Notes under the pieces: model-generated
What the model was told of the DNA's origin: nothing
The model's input: the letters and a program-made list of their open reading frames with translations, nothing else
Databases searched by the model: none
In this document: positions 24,978-33,841 of the stretch, in pieces
Numbering within the stretch: position 1 is the stretch's first letter
Layout: every line of letters begins with the position of its first letter
Program-made: the position numbers and the translations under genes
Assembly (NCBI RefSeq): GCF_000960765.1
Contig: NZ_JYNH01000014.1
Coordinates: 1 to 59,839 of the forward strand
Reading direction: 5' to 3'
From: Desulfosporosinus sp. I2
GTDB lineage: Bacteria; Bacillota; Desulfitobacteriia; Desulfitobacteriales; Desulfitobacteriaceae
DNA length: 59,839 nt

Positions 24978-25835
24978 TTGTCAGAGCTCATACTTGAAGC
25001 AGTTAATTTAGAGTATTCTTATCAGGATGGCACAAATGCTTTGCGCAAAGTGAATTTACAAGTTGAAAAAGGAGAAAAGTTAGCAATTCTGGGATCAAAC
25101 GGAGCTGGAAAATCTACGTTGTTTATGCAATTTAACGGAATCTTTCGCCCTAACTCAGGGTTTATAAAGTACCAAGGAGAAGATATCTCCTATAAAGGCA
25201 AGGCACTTATAGAATTGCGCAAAAAAGTGGGAATCGTCTTTCAAGATCCGGATAGTCAGTTGTTTTCCGCTAGTGTGTACCAAGATATCTCGTTTGGTCC
25301 TCTCAATCTTGGTCTTTCGGAAGAAAAAGTGGCAGAGAGAGTAAAACAAGCCCTGACAGATACAGAAACCACAGATCTTGAAGATAAGCCAACTCACTTA
25401 CTAAGTTATGGTCAGAAAAAAAGAGTTTCTATCGCGGGAGTTCTGGCCATGGAACCAGAGGTCATAATTTTTGATGAACCAACCGCCGGGCTGGATCCTC
25501 GTCACTCCCAAGAGTTCATGCAACTTCTGGAAAATTTGAGCATTGAGGGTAAAACGATAATCCTATCCACTCATGATGTCGATTTAGCCTATTCCTGGTC
25601 AGACCGGATAGCAATAATGTACAATGGAGAGATCATGGCTCACGGAGCACCTGGCGAACTATTTATGCGCCCGGAGAATGTGAAACGTGCTGATTTGACA
25701 CTTCCATGGCTGATAGAAATGCATAGTGAGTTGGTGCAAAAAGGATGGCTACCTCCGTCTACCCCTTTGCCGAAAACTAGGGAAGATTTGTTCAATAGTA
25801 TTATGGCAAAGAGCGAAACTTCGGTTAAAACTTAA
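24978..25835 (+). CDS. cbiO: Cobalt ECF transporter ATP-binding protein CbiO
   Basis: ABC ATPase powering cobalt import. Walker A is GSNGAGKST near residue 40, the Q-loop FQDPDSQLFSASVYQDI, the signature LSYGQKKRVSIAG near 138 and Walker B VIIFDEPTAGLDP near 158, with the switch His in STHDVDLAY. TTG 24963 lies upstream in frame, but GGAGG at 24965-24969 selects TTG 24978, giving 285 residues. Its ribosome site lies at the end of cbiQ. Confidence 0.94.
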   Translation: MSELILEAVNLEYSYQDGTNALRKVNLQVEKGEKLAILGSNGAGKSTLFMQFNGIFRPNSGFIKYQGEDISYKGKALIELRKKVGIVFQDPDSQLFSASVYQDISFGPLNLGLSEEKVAERVKQALTDTETTDLEDKPTHLLSYGQKKRVSIAGVLAMEPEVIIFDEPTAGLDPRHSQEFMQLLENLSIEGKTIILSTHDVDLAYSWSDRIAIMYNGEIMAHGAPGELFMRPENVKRADLTLPWLIEMHSELVQKGWLPPSTPLPKTREDLFNSIMAKSETSVKT

Positions 25836-25844
25836 TAGGAAGCT

Positions 25845-26609
25845 ATGGGGGTGTTAACGGGAATGATTATGCTTTTAGGAGAAACAGCGGCGGCACGTGA
25901 GATCAGTGAGTGTCTTAGCAACAGGGGGATTGAGTTTAAACGAATACTAACTTGGACGGAAAAGGGGTTTTTGCAGATTCCTTTTTTAATCATTGATGCC
26001 AGTCCTCCTTCCAGCAGTGTGAAATTTGCCCCTTTGCGCCAATGGTGTGAACAACGGAGCGTTCCTTATCTTAGGTTAGAAAGACCTGAGACTATACTAC
26101 CTGCCAGCTCTTTAATTTATCCAGTAGTTAGTTGGGAAGAAGCGTTGCTCCGATTAGAGCAACGGGTAAATGCTTTGTTTCAAGTGAAAGGTAGGCCTGT
26201 AACGGTTTTTGTCACGACTGGAAGTCACCAACTGGAAAGTATTGTGCAAAGTCCCTTTGCCCGCTTTACTCGTTTAGTTGTCAGGGTTTTGCCGGAAGGA
26301 CGTTTAGTGCAAAAGTGCCAAGATATGGGCATTCCACCGAGGGATATTGTTGCGATGCAAGGGCAATTTTCCAAAGAGGTAAATAGAGTATTCTTTAAAT
26401 TTTATGGAGCAGAAATTCTTTTCACTCGAGACAGTGGGTCGGCCGGCGGGACAGATACTAAAATCTCGGCAGCCTTAGAATTGGGGTTAGAGATTGTCCT
26501 TGTTAAAAGAATCAAGGCTAATACAGGATTGACTGTGAATAATGTCAATGAACTACTTGATTGGGTAGATACAAATATTCTGGAAATAGTTCCTAATGGC
26601 AGGATTTGA
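25845..26609 (+). CDS. cbiJ: Cobalt-precorrin-6A reductase
   Basis: NAD(P)H-dependent reductase of the anaerobic corrin pathway (CobK/CbiJ family). The 254-residue protein starts with MIMLLGETAAAREIS and has the family's C-terminal block: AMQGQFSKEVNR near 180, then TRDSGSAGGTDTKISAALEL. In the first glycine motif GGT is replaced by GET. ATG 25845 is kept; ATG 25863 is an equally plausible start. Grouping with cobalt import makes a small cobalt/cobalamin operon. The other corrin genes must be elsewhere. Confidence 0.88.
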   Translation: MGVLTGMIMLLGETAAAREISECLSNRGIEFKRILTWTEKGFLQIPFLIIDASPPSSSVKFAPLRQWCEQRSVPYLRLERPETILPASSLIYPVVSWEEALLRLEQRVNALFQVKGRPVTVFVTTGSHQLESIVQSPFARFTRLVVRVLPEGRLVQKCQDMGIPPRDIVAMQGQFSKEVNRVFFKFYGAEILFTRDSGSAGGTDTKISAALELGLEIVLVKRIKANTGLTVNNVNELLDWVDTNILEIVPNGRI

Positions 26610-26640
26610 GCCTAAAGATGCTACGCTAACAAAACAAAAC

Positions 26641-26671
26641 AACCCCCGTAGCACAACGTGTTGCGGGGGTT
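26641..26671. terminator. GC-rich hairpin after cbiJ
   Basis: AACCCCCG (26641-26648) pairs with CGGGGGTT (26664-26671). The T-rich tail is on the minus strand (the plus strand has AAAACAAAAC before the stem), so termination is better for minus-strand transcripts. It may still close the cbi operon. Confidence 0.6.
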
Positions 26672-26708
26672 AAAACATAGTTCAATTGTTACAATGAAGC
26701 CGCATCAT

Positions 26709-26795
26709 TTAAAATCCAGCGTCAGAAAGGTAAAGATTCAGAAGTTCACAAATGTTTTTATCATCATCCACAACCAAAATAGTTTTGTTTTTCAA
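26709..26795 (-). pseudogene. Response-regulator receiver-domain fragment
   Basis: On the minus strand a 28-codon frame from TTG 26795 reads MKNKTILVVDDDKNICELLN then LYLSDAGF and a stop. This is the first beta-alpha unit of a CheY-like receiver, including the acidic DDD. Nothing of the rest of the receiver follows, so it is a remnant of a lost gene. The rest of the 420-base gap shows no gene. Confidence 0.7.
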
Positions 26796-27045
26796 AATTG
26801 TTGACCGCCTGTCCGTCTCGATAGATATATTATCACATTAAACTATTAGGAAATCGACTTATTAACTCAAGTTTAGCAACATTTTTGCGATTCTTTTTAT
26901 CAACATAAAATTTAGGGACTTGAAAAATAATCGAAAGAGTATAATCTAAGCTTACATAATATTAAGACACAACCAGGAAGGCCTAAACTATGTTTAAAAA
27001 GTTCAGGCTTATTCTTGAAATTGAATTTGATTGGAGGAAGAAACA

Positions 27046-27573
27046 ATGTTAAATCTTCTTTATAAACGCAGAAGCATTCGAAAATACAAAACTACGAAGT
27101 TAGATTCTGGTACTGTACAACTGCTTATCAAAGCGGCGCTATTAAGCCCATCTTCTCGAGGCTTTCAACCGTGGCAATTCGTTGTAGTCGATGATATCGA
27201 AGTTTTATCGCTCTTAGCGTCTAGTAAAAAAGGAGCAGGGTTTTTAAAGGATGCTGCTTTGGGTATTGTTATCTTGGCAGATCCTACGAAAAGTGATGTT
27301 TGGGTTGAGGATGCTTCTATTGCAGCTACCATTCTTCATCTGACGGCAGAGTCGTTAGGATTGGGGTCCTGCTGGATCCAAATCCGGGAACGGCAGGCCA
27401 CGGAAACTGAAACAGCAGAACAATATGTGCAGAGGATCCTGGGTATTCCTGAGAACCTAAAAGTAGTATCTATTATTTCGATTGGATACCCTGATGAGTT
27501 CAAGCCACCCCATTTGGATGGAGTTTTAGGGTTTGATAAGGTTCACATGAACAAGTATGGAGCGAAATACTAA
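27046..27573 (+). CDS. Nitroreductase family protein
   Basis: FMN-dependent oxidoreductase of the small nitroreductase fold. The 175-residue protein starts with LLYKRRSIRKYK, the FMN-phosphate-binding Arg/Ser pattern, followed by LLSPSSRGFQPWQFVVVDD near residue 35 and GLGSCWIQIRER near 110. GGAGGA before ATG 27046 is preferred over TTG 27031. There is no ferredoxin domain. It stands just before a sigma-54 activator gene, but nothing ties it to the catabolic block. The substrate is unknown. Confidence 0.9.
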   Translation: MLNLLYKRRSIRKYKTTKLDSGTVQLLIKAALLSPSSRGFQPWQFVVVDDIEVLSLLASSKKGAGFLKDAALGIVILADPTKSDVWVEDASIAATILHLTAESLGLGSCWIQIRERQATETETAEQYVQRILGIPENLKVVSIISIGYPDEFKPPHLDGVLGFDKVHMNKYGAKY

Positions 27574-27587
27574 GACAATTTGCCAGG

Positions 27588-27599
27588 TTGATCGATCAA
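27588..27599. promoter_or_regulatory. Palindrome upstream of the PrpR-like regulator
   Basis: TTGATCGATCAA is a perfect 12-bp palindrome 31 bases before the regulator start. It could be an operator, but it is short and may be chance. Confidence 0.35.
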
Positions 27600-27630
27600 T
27601 GAGGAAAACACGAAACCGGGGGGCGTAGGA

Positions 27631-29535
27631 ATGGCCGAGATCTTATTTATCGCACCATTACAAGAGTTAGCTAGTTTAGTTAATGAAGTTAGTCGTCAGG
27701 AAAAGGCGACTGAAATCGATATTAAGGTCGCCCGCATGGAGGAAGGGGTGAAACTTGCCTTAGAGGCCGAGGGGCAGGGGTATCACGTCCTTGTTAGCCG
27801 GGGAGTCACAGCATGGATGATTAGAGAGTCTGGGGTTACTCTCCCTGTCATCGATGTACTTATTGGTGGATTAGATATCTTAGAAGCTTATTTGCAGGCT
27901 AAAAATCTCGGCAGCCCAATTGGCATTGTCGATGTTAATGATATGATTCAAGAAATAGCTAGTTTCGAAGAGATTATCGGAGAGAGTTTCGTAAAGTATA
28001 CCTTAGCAGATCAAAAAGAGGATATTCTTAAAGGGGTAGCTGCTCTGAAGGCGGCTAATGTGCAAGTTGTGATCGGTAAAATCGCTATGGCAAATGCGGC
28101 TAAAAAACTGGGCATGCAGGCGGTGGTAATTAGGTCTGGCCGTGAGGCAGTTCAGCGTGCCCTAGCGGAGGCTAAGCGTGTCTTGGCAGTACGTAAACTA
28201 GAAAAACGCCGTGTTGAACAACTAAAAGCAATTTTAGACTTTACTTATGACGGTATCATTGCCCTAGATGAGGAGGGGAGAATTAGCGTTTTTAATCCAG
28301 TCGCAGAGAAACTTACAGGATGGAATGCGGAAAAAGCCATTGGACGGCTGGTTATAGACGTGCTGCCCAAGTCCCACAGTCAGAATGTTTTAGAAACGGG
28401 CAAAGCCGAAGTCGGAGAGATTATGGAGATAAGTCGGGCTAAGGTTGTGGCTAACCATATCCCTATCAAGGTGGACGAAAAAGTTGAGGGAGTCGTTACT
28501 ACCTTTCAGTCCGTAGACAGGTTACAGAGTCTAGAACATAAGGTACGACGAACCTTAGCCGACAGGGGCCATGTCGCAAAACATAGTTTTAGTCATATCT
28601 TAGGGCATAGTCAAGTGATTAAAGATGCCGTAAAATGGGCTCGTGAGTATGCCCAAGTAGATTCTACAGTCCTCTTGCATGGTAGAACTGGAACTGGAAA
28701 AGAACTATTTGCTCAAGCAATTCACAATGCCAGCCCGCGACGGTGTGAATCGTTCGTGGCCATAAACTGCGCAGCTTTACCTGAGAACCTTTTGGAAAGT
28801 GAACTTTTTGGTTATGTCGAGGGAGCCTTCACAGGGGCCCGCAAAGGTGGCAAGGCAGGGGTATTCGAGATCGCTCATGGAGGAACTCTATTCCTCGACG
28901 AGGTTGGGGAAATGGCACCCTCACTACAAGCTCGCTTACTTCGGGTCCTAGAAGAAGGCGAGATCATGCGTTTGGGGGATAATAGCATTTTGCCTGTGAA
29001 CGTTCGCTTAGTTGCTGCTACACACCGAGATCTTAAAGAGATGGTTGAAAAGGCAAGTTTCCGAGAAGACTTGTTTTATCGCCTCAATGTTTTGTCTTTA
29101 GTGGTACCAAAGCTTGCTGAACGTGGCAATGATATTTTACTAATTGCCCGTCACTTCTTGGACGAGTTTAGTCGAAAGATGAAACGAAGTATGGGTAGGC
29201 TTTCTGGAGAAGCGGAACAGGTCCTCTTAGAGTATCCATGGCCAGGAAACATACGTGAATTGCGCAATGCCATGGAGCGGTTGGTCATGTTGACTGGCGG
29301 GAGAGAAATTTCTGAGGATGATACAGCCCGGGCGCTTGGCCTGGACCAGAAGCAAACTGTCATCATACCCGAACGGGAAGAGAGGTTACGCGGCGAAGTT
29401 GAGTTAGCGGAAATTCGTTCAATTCAGAAGGCCCTTAAGGAATGTGGGGGAAATAAAACTGAAACCGCTCGTCGTTTAGGAATAAGTCGGACTACTCTAT
29501 GGCGCAAAATGCAAGAAGCAGAGGATATGTCATAA
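27631..29535 (+). CDS. Sigma-54-dependent transcriptional activator with PrpR_N and PAS domains
   Basis: Enhancer-binding protein that opens sigma-54 promoters. Domains in order: a PrpR_N-type ligand-sensing domain (about 1-185), PAS (about 200-300, IVALDEEGRISVFNPVAEKL-like), AAA+ (about 325-555) with LHGRTGTGKELFAQAIHN as Walker A, the sigma-54 contact loop GAFTGA, and FLDEVGEM as Walker B, then a Fis-type helix-turn-helix (GGNKTETARRLGISRTTLW). All parts are intact at 634 residues. PrpR_N domains sense small organic acids or their CoA-pathway intermediates. The next two operons carry sigma-54 promoters, so they are the likely targets. Confidence 0.93.
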   Translation: MAEILFIAPLQELASLVNEVSRQEKATEIDIKVARMEEGVKLALEAEGQGYHVLVSRGVTAWMIRESGVTLPVIDVLIGGLDILEAYLQAKNLGSPIGIVDVNDMIQEIASFEEIIGESFVKYTLADQKEDILKGVAALKAANVQVVIGKIAMANAAKKLGMQAVVIRSGREAVQRALAEAKRVLAVRKLEKRRVEQLKAILDFTYDGIIALDEEGRISVFNPVAEKLTGWNAEKAIGRLVIDVLPKSHSQNVLETGKAEVGEIMEISRAKVVANHIPIKVDEKVEGVVTTFQSVDRLQSLEHKVRRTLADRGHVAKHSFSHILGHSQVIKDAVKWAREYAQVDSTVLLHGRTGTGKELFAQAIHNASPRRCESFVAINCAALPENLLESELFGYVEGAFTGARKGGKAGVFEIAHGGTLFLDEVGEMAPSLQARLLRVLEEGEIMRLGDNSILPVNVRLVAATHRDLKEMVEKASFREDLFYRLNVLSLVVPKLAERGNDILLIARHFLDEFSRKMKRSMGRLSGEAEQVLLEYPWPGNIRELRNAMERLVMLTGGREISEDDTARALGLDQKQTVIIPEREERLRGEVELAEIRSIQKALKECGGNKTETARRLGISRTTLWRKMQEAEDMS

Positions 29536-29539
29536 TATC

Positions 29540-29587
29540 GAAACAAAACGTTTCATATGTCAGGAATTAATGTTTCAATATATGAAC
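29540..29587. promoter_or_regulatory. Upstream activator dyads for the oxidoreductase operon
   Basis: Two dyads lie just after the regulator gene: GAAAC-N5-GTTTC (29540-29554) and GTTTCA-N5-TGAAC (29572-29587). They are about 150-200 bp upstream of the -12 element, the usual distance for sigma-54 enhancers, and resemble the dyads at 36713-36768. Confidence 0.6.
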
Positions 29588-29725
29588 GATAATTTTGGTT
29601 CAGACGATTCTGAAAGGCATAGTAACTTAAAATTAAATAAAAATAGTACAAGAAAAGTAATTACACCCACTAAAAGATGGAATATGATTCGTTCAAAGAG
29701 CTTCGGCTCTTTTTTGTTTCTTTAT

Positions 29726-29741
29726 TGGCACAAAAATTGCA
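29726..29741 (+). promoter_or_regulatory. Sigma-54 promoter of the 2-oxoacid oxidoreductase operon
   Basis: TTGGCACAAAAATTGCAA has TGGCAC at -24 (29726-29731) and TTGCA at -12 (29737-29741), with GG and GC separated by exactly 10 bases. Transcription would start near 29752, 27 bases before the first gene. The same 18-mer occurs at 36930-36947. Confidence 0.92.
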
Positions 29742-29778
29742 ATATTCTTCAAATACAAAAGTAAAGGAGGGAAAGGCA

Positions 29779-30063
29779 GTGGTTAAAAATCTTCCAGTGG
29801 TCCCTACGGCGAAGGCAGGAAGCCTAGTCGACACACCAACAGGAATAACTTGGCGTATTCAATATCCGGAAATTTTAGAAAACTGCAATATGTGCTTAGA
29901 TTGCACATTATTTTGCCCGGATGGGGCCATAGTCCAGCAAGAGGGTAAATTAGTTTTAAACTTAAGTTTGTGTAAAGGGTGCGGAATTTGTGCCAATGAA
30001 TGTAAAGAGAATGCCATCCAAATGATCCCTGAGTATTCTGGGGTTCAGGGCGTTTTCCGTTAA
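29779..30063 (+). CDS. porD: 2-oxoacid:ferredoxin oxidoreductase delta subunit (2x[4Fe-4S])
   Basis: Ferredoxin-like subunit that carries electrons from the thiamine-diphosphate subunit. The 94-residue protein has two four-cysteine motifs: CNMCLDCTLFCPDG near residue 37 and CKGCGICANECKENAI near 65. The frame is open upstream to 29677, but AAGGAGGG sets GTG 29779, just after the sigma-54 start site. It is the first gene of the operon, followed 12 bases later by the alpha subunit. Confidence 0.9.
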   Translation: MVKNLPVVPTAKAGSLVDTPTGITWRIQYPEILENCNMCLDCTLFCPDGAIVQQEGKLVLNLSLCKGCGICANECKENAIQMIPEYSGVQGVFR

Positions 30064-30075
30064 GGGGGGAAATGA

Positions 30076-31221
30076 ATGAGTACAACATTGTTAACAGGTA
30101 GTGAGGCAGCAGCCTATGGGGCAAAGCTCGCCCGTATTGAGGTACTGGCGTATTACCCGATTACACCGGCTTTTCCGGCAATGGAGAGGATTAGTAAGTT
30201 TATTGATGATGGGGATTTGAATACCCGTTTTGTACGAGTTGAATCGGATCATAGTGCTTTAGCAGCGGCACTGGGTGCCAGTCTGGCAGGTAGTCGAACG
30301 TTTACAGTGACGAATTCTCAAGGATTGCTCTATATGACGGAGGTTGTTTATCATACTGCAGGACTTCGTCAACCTGTGGTAATGGCAGTTGCCAATCGAG
30401 CACTTTCTGCACCTCATAGTCGTTTCCCAGAACAAGGGGATGCAATTTCCCAAGGAGCAAGCGGTTGGATTCATCTTTTTTGTGAGAATAATCAAGAAGT
30501 ACTGGATAATATGCTCCAAGCCTTTAAAATTGCCGAAACAGTTCGTCTACCAGTGATGGTGAATTATGAAGGGTATATTCAATCTCATACCTTAGAAGAA
30601 GTGGAAATCCCCAATCAGGAGAAAATAGATCAATTTTTGCCTTTAACTCGAGTCAGGACTCTTGATGTTGAGAACCCACAGGCAGTCAATACGGTTGCCA
30701 GTCCTGAATTTTATATGGATTATAAGTTCCGCCAAAATGAGGCCATGGAGCAAGCACTAACCGTCATCGGCAGTGTTTCCAGGGAGTATGCTCAGGAATT
30801 TGGCCGAGATTGGTCCGGGTTGATCGATACGTATCAAATGGAGGATGCAGAGCACGCCTTTGTTGCAATGGGGTCGATGATTAGTGATGCTCGGATCGTC
30901 GTCGATGAACTGCGGAGTCAAGGTCAAAAAGTCGGGTTAGTAAAAGTACGGGCATGGCGTCCCTTCCCAGCCGAAGCGCTCCGACAAGCCCTGAAGAAGG
31001 TTCAACTGATTACCATAGGGGATAAAAATATTGTCTACGGTCTCGGTGGGGCGTTAGGTACCGAGGTGAGATCAGCCTTATACGGGCAAGACGTACGCAT
31101 TAATAGTTATATTCTTGGGCTAGGTGGCCGAGATGTAACGACCGTGGAAATCAAGAAAGTTCTTGAACTTTCAGAGAAAACTGAAAAACAGGCAACCGCT
31201 TCCGAGTGGTTCGGGTTATAA
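30076..31221 (+). CDS. porA: 2-oxoacid:ferredoxin oxidoreductase alpha subunit (PorA-type)
   Basis: Alpha subunit of a CoA-dependent oxidoreductase that decarboxylates a 2-oxo acid and reduces ferredoxin. The 381-residue protein has the PorA N-terminus (TGSEAAAYGAKLARIEVLA, YYPITP), VRVESDHSALAAALGAS and MAVANRALSAPHS, all characteristic of pyruvate-type enzymes. The C-terminal transketolase-like domain starts near 255. AGGGGGG lies ahead of ATG 30076. Family resemblance favours pyruvate, but the operon context allows another 2-oxo acid. Confidence 0.88.
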   Translation: MSTTLLTGSEAAAYGAKLARIEVLAYYPITPAFPAMERISKFIDDGDLNTRFVRVESDHSALAAALGASLAGSRTFTVTNSQGLLYMTEVVYHTAGLRQPVVMAVANRALSAPHSRFPEQGDAISQGASGWIHLFCENNQEVLDNMLQAFKIAETVRLPVMVNYEGYIQSHTLEEVEIPNQEKIDQFLPLTRVRTLDVENPQAVNTVASPEFYMDYKFRQNEAMEQALTVIGSVSREYAQEFGRDWSGLIDTYQMEDAEHAFVAMGSMISDARIVVDELRSQGQKVGLVKVRAWRPFPAEALRQALKKVQLITIGDKNIVYGLGGALGTEVRSALYGQDVRINSYILGLGGRDVTTVEIKKVLELSEKTEKQATASEWFGL

Positions 31222-31234
31222 GGAGGGATTAAAC

Positions 31235-32095
31235 ATGGCTCTATCCATCGCAGATTTGCCGAAAGAGGAATTATTTGGTCAAGGACATGCGGGTTGTGGG
31301 GGCTGTGGCGCAGCCGTTGCTGGAAGGCAAGCAATGAAGGCTTTAGGTTCCAGAACGATTATTACAATTCCAGCATCTTGCATGGCGACAATGGGCGGTT
31401 CAAATCTTAAGACAACTTGGCAGATTCCCTTTTACCATACGCTGTTTGAAATAGCCCCAGCAGTATCTTCCGGTATCAGGGCAGCCTTAGATGCGCAGGG
31501 TATCGAAGATGTTAACGTGGTTTCTTGGGCAGGGGATGCGGGTACAGCGGATATCGGGTTCCAAGCTCTGACGGGAGCAGCGGAACGTAACGAACACATG
31601 ATGCACGTCTGTTATGACAATGAGATGTACATGAATACGGGAGGGCAAACGGGTAGTCAGACCCCCATGTTTGCCAAGACGAGTAACATGTCCAAAGGAA
31701 AAATGATTAAGAAAAAAAATATGCTAGCGATTATGGAAGCCCATGAAATAGACTATGTGGCAAGTGCCTCAATTGCCTATCCGTTGGATCTTATCGCGAA
31801 ATTTAAAAAAGCAGCCGAAAAACCTGGCTTTTCCTATATTCATATCTTGGCACCCTGTCATCGCGGTTGGCAAATTCCAGCGGAGAAAACCATTGAATTT
31901 GCACGTTTAGCCGTAGAAAGTGGCCTATTTGAACTTTACGAAGTGGATGAAGGTAAGCGTACTCGCACTGTTGAGCCCATCTTTATTCCAGTACAAGATT
32001 ATCTGCTGCCCCAAGGCCGGTTTAAGAATTTGACTCAGGAAGCGATTCAAGGCATACAGGCTGGAGTGAACAGGCACTATGGAAGAGGGGAGTGA
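31235..32095 (+). CDS. porB: 2-oxoacid:ferredoxin oxidoreductase beta subunit (TPP-binding)
   Basis: Thiamine-diphosphate and [4Fe-4S] subunit. GHAGCGGCGAAVAGRQ near residue 18 carries the first cluster cysteines, and WAGDAGTADIGFQALTGA followed by CYDNEMYMNTGGQTG is the TPP/Mg site of pyruvate-type enzymes (GDG becomes GDA). The 286-residue start at ATG 31235 follows AGGAGGG; an open frame from 31163 only overlaps porA. It overlaps the upstream edge of the next gene's ribosome site. Confidence 0.9.
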   Translation: MALSIADLPKEELFGQGHAGCGGCGAAVAGRQAMKALGSRTIITIPASCMATMGGSNLKTTWQIPFYHTLFEIAPAVSSGIRAALDAQGIEDVNVVSWAGDAGTADIGFQALTGAAERNEHMMHVCYDNEMYMNTGGQTGSQTPMFAKTSNMSKGKMIKKKNMLAIMEAHEIDYVASASIAYPLDLIAKFKKAAEKPGFSYIHILAPCHRGWQIPAEKTIEFARLAVESGLFELYEVDEGKRTRTVEPIFIPVQDYLLPQGRFKNLTQEAIQGIQAGVNRHYGRGE

Positions 32096-32100
32096 AAATA

Positions 32101-32523
32101 ATGACAGAGATTCGCTTTCATGGTCGCTTTGGTCAACCTGTCGGTAAATTGGTTCGAGCTCTTGCCAAACATGCCTTGAGTCAGGGGAAAAATGTCCAAG
32201 TGTTTGACTCATTTGCTGCCTATCGCCCAGGTGCGCCCATGTATTCAATTTTAAGGATTTCAAATCAACCGATCCGAGTGAGATCATCTAACAATACGAA
32301 ACCTGATATGGTTGTCGTCTTAGACAATAGTCTATTTGGTGTTACGGATGTTACTAAAGGGTTGAAGAGTTCTGGAAAGGTCATGGCCTTAGGGGTAGGT
32401 GATGAAGTTCTAGGGGATAAAGCTAATGGTTTCGGATTCGTTCCTTTAGAGCCCCTATTCGGAGAGGGTACTAATTTAGAAGTTGATTTTATTAACTTAC
32501 TTCATAAACAAGAGTTGTTTTAA
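32101..32523 (+). CDS. 2-oxoacid:ferredoxin oxidoreductase gamma subunit (short)
   Basis: Gamma subunit of the same complex. The start TEIRFHGRFGQPVGKLVRAL aligns with the usual HGRGGQG motif, though the second Gly is Phe and the Gly after Gln is Pro. At 140 residues it is shorter than the 175-190 usual for this subunit. GAGGGGAG precedes ATG 32101 (an in-frame GTG at 32092 overlaps porB). Position in the operon makes the assignment firm despite divergence. Confidence 0.82.
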   Translation: MTEIRFHGRFGQPVGKLVRALAKHALSQGKNVQVFDSFAAYRPGAPMYSILRISNQPIRVRSSNNTKPDMVVVLDNSLFGVTDVTKGLKSSGKVMALGVGDEVLGDKANGFGFVPLEPLFGEGTNLEVDFINLLHKQELF

Positions 32524-32582
32524 AATCCGTTTTGTACATTTATTAGCATGTTTTAACTATGCGATCGGTGAAGTAGGGATAT

Positions 32583-33779
32583 TTGATTCGAACTAATTCC
32601 GGAAAGCAGGTGTTAGGTTTTTTGATGGATTATTTCTATAAAAGTCTAGCTCACAGTGCGGGAGTGCTGGAAATCTCGCAAGGACAGGATATTGAGGTAG
32701 ATATTAATTTAGTGCTGGCTCACGATGGTACCGGTCCTAAGTTGCTTAAACTATGGAATCCAGAAGAAAGAGTGCTTGACGGGCGGAAAGTTGTTTTTAC
32801 GGTGGATCATGCTTTTCCAGCTCCGACCCCTCAAGACCGTGCTTTTCAAAGAGAATTTGCAGCGTTTTCCAAGGCTCAAGGTTGTACACTTTATAATCAA
32901 GGCGAAGGGGTGTTACATCAGGTTGTGGCGGAAAGACTTGCTCTTTGTCCAGGTATGATGATTGCCGGGGCAGACGGTCATGTCGCAACGGCAGGTGCTT
33001 TTGGAGCCATCGCTTTTGCACTAACACCTGAAGAGTTGATCCCTGTAATGACAACCGGGAAATTAAGACTAAAAGTACCCAATGTGCTGTCCGTTCAATT
33101 GGATGGAGAATTAAGTCCGGGAGTTTTACCGAGGGATGTGGCGCTTTACCTTAGTTGGAAATTGGGTGATCAGATTAATGGCAAGGCAATAGCCTTATCG
33201 GGGTCATTAATAAATGGATTGAGCGATGCGGGGCGTATGACTATTTGCAACTTTCTTCCTGAAACCGGAGCAGTGACAGCTTTTGTAGTTCCTTTAGAGG
33301 AAGAGGTTCGTCCAAGTTTTACCCTTTTTGCGCAAGAAATAGAAGCGATGATCGCCGTCCCGCCATCTCCCACTGAGGTTAGATTTGTACACGAGCTTGA
33401 AGGCACAACCGTGACAGTAGCCATCGCTGGAGGGTGCTCGTCCGGAAGGTTAGAAGATATGGAAGTTATCGCTGAAGTTCTAAGGGAGCAATCAGTACAC
33501 CCCAATGTTACCTTTATTATTACCCCTGCTTCACGAGAAGTCGCCAAAGAGATGGATAACAAGGGATTAAGTATCTTAATAAGAGATCGTGGCGCAATTA
33601 TCATGTCACCAGGTTGTGGCCCATGCCCTGGCAAACATTTTGGAGTCTTGACTGAGGGAGATGTTGCTATTACAACCACGATTAAGAATACTCCTGGCCG
33701 AATTGGTTCGACTAAGGCTAGCATCTACTTAGCATCTCCTCGAACTGTAGCCCAGGCCGCTGTAAAAGGGGTAATCTAA
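32583..33779 (+). CDS. Aconitase/LeuC-family hydro-lyase, large subunit only
   Basis: Homologue of 3-isopropylmalate dehydratase/homoaconitase large subunits. The 398-residue protein keeps the [4Fe-4S] ligands: Cys in AGGCSSGRLEDM and the Cys pair in SPGCGPCPGKHFG. The N-terminus includes INLVLAHDGTGP and FTVDHAFPAPTPQD, as in LeuC. No small (LeuD) subunit is nearby, which the family normally needs for activity. It lies between the oxidoreductase and GlcD genes, so it probably rearranges or hydrates a dicarboxylic or hydroxy acid. TTG 32583 is the likely start. Confidence 0.85.
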   Translation: MIRTNSGKQVLGFLMDYFYKSLAHSAGVLEISQGQDIEVDINLVLAHDGTGPKLLKLWNPEERVLDGRKVVFTVDHAFPAPTPQDRAFQREFAAFSKAQGCTLYNQGEGVLHQVVAERLALCPGMMIAGADGHVATAGAFGAIAFALTPEELIPVMTTGKLRLKVPNVLSVQLDGELSPGVLPRDVALYLSWKLGDQINGKAIALSGSLINGLSDAGRMTICNFLPETGAVTAFVVPLEEEVRPSFTLFAQEIEAMIAVPPSPTEVRFVHELEGTTVTVAIAGGCSSGRLEDMEVIAEVLREQSVHPNVTFIITPASREVAKEMDNKGLSILIRDRGAIIMSPGCGPCPGKHFGVLTEGDVAITTTIKNTPGRIGSTKASIYLASPRTVAQAAVKGVI

Positions 33780-33841
33780 ATTATAGTTTTCGGTAGCTAA
33801 CCGATTATACAAATCAAGTACTAAGGAGAAGGGGTGAAAAT

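Noticed and set aside
29567-29764. Open frames at 29570 and 29677 ahead of the oxidoreductase delta subunit
   Set aside because: They cover the enhancer dyad and the sigma-54 promoter. The ribosome site at AAGGAGGG and GTG 29779 define the real gene.
33170-33724. 184-codon minus-strand frame opposite the LeuC-like gene
   Set aside because: The opposite strand carries an unmistakable aconitase-family protein with its cluster cysteines; this frame is a shadow.
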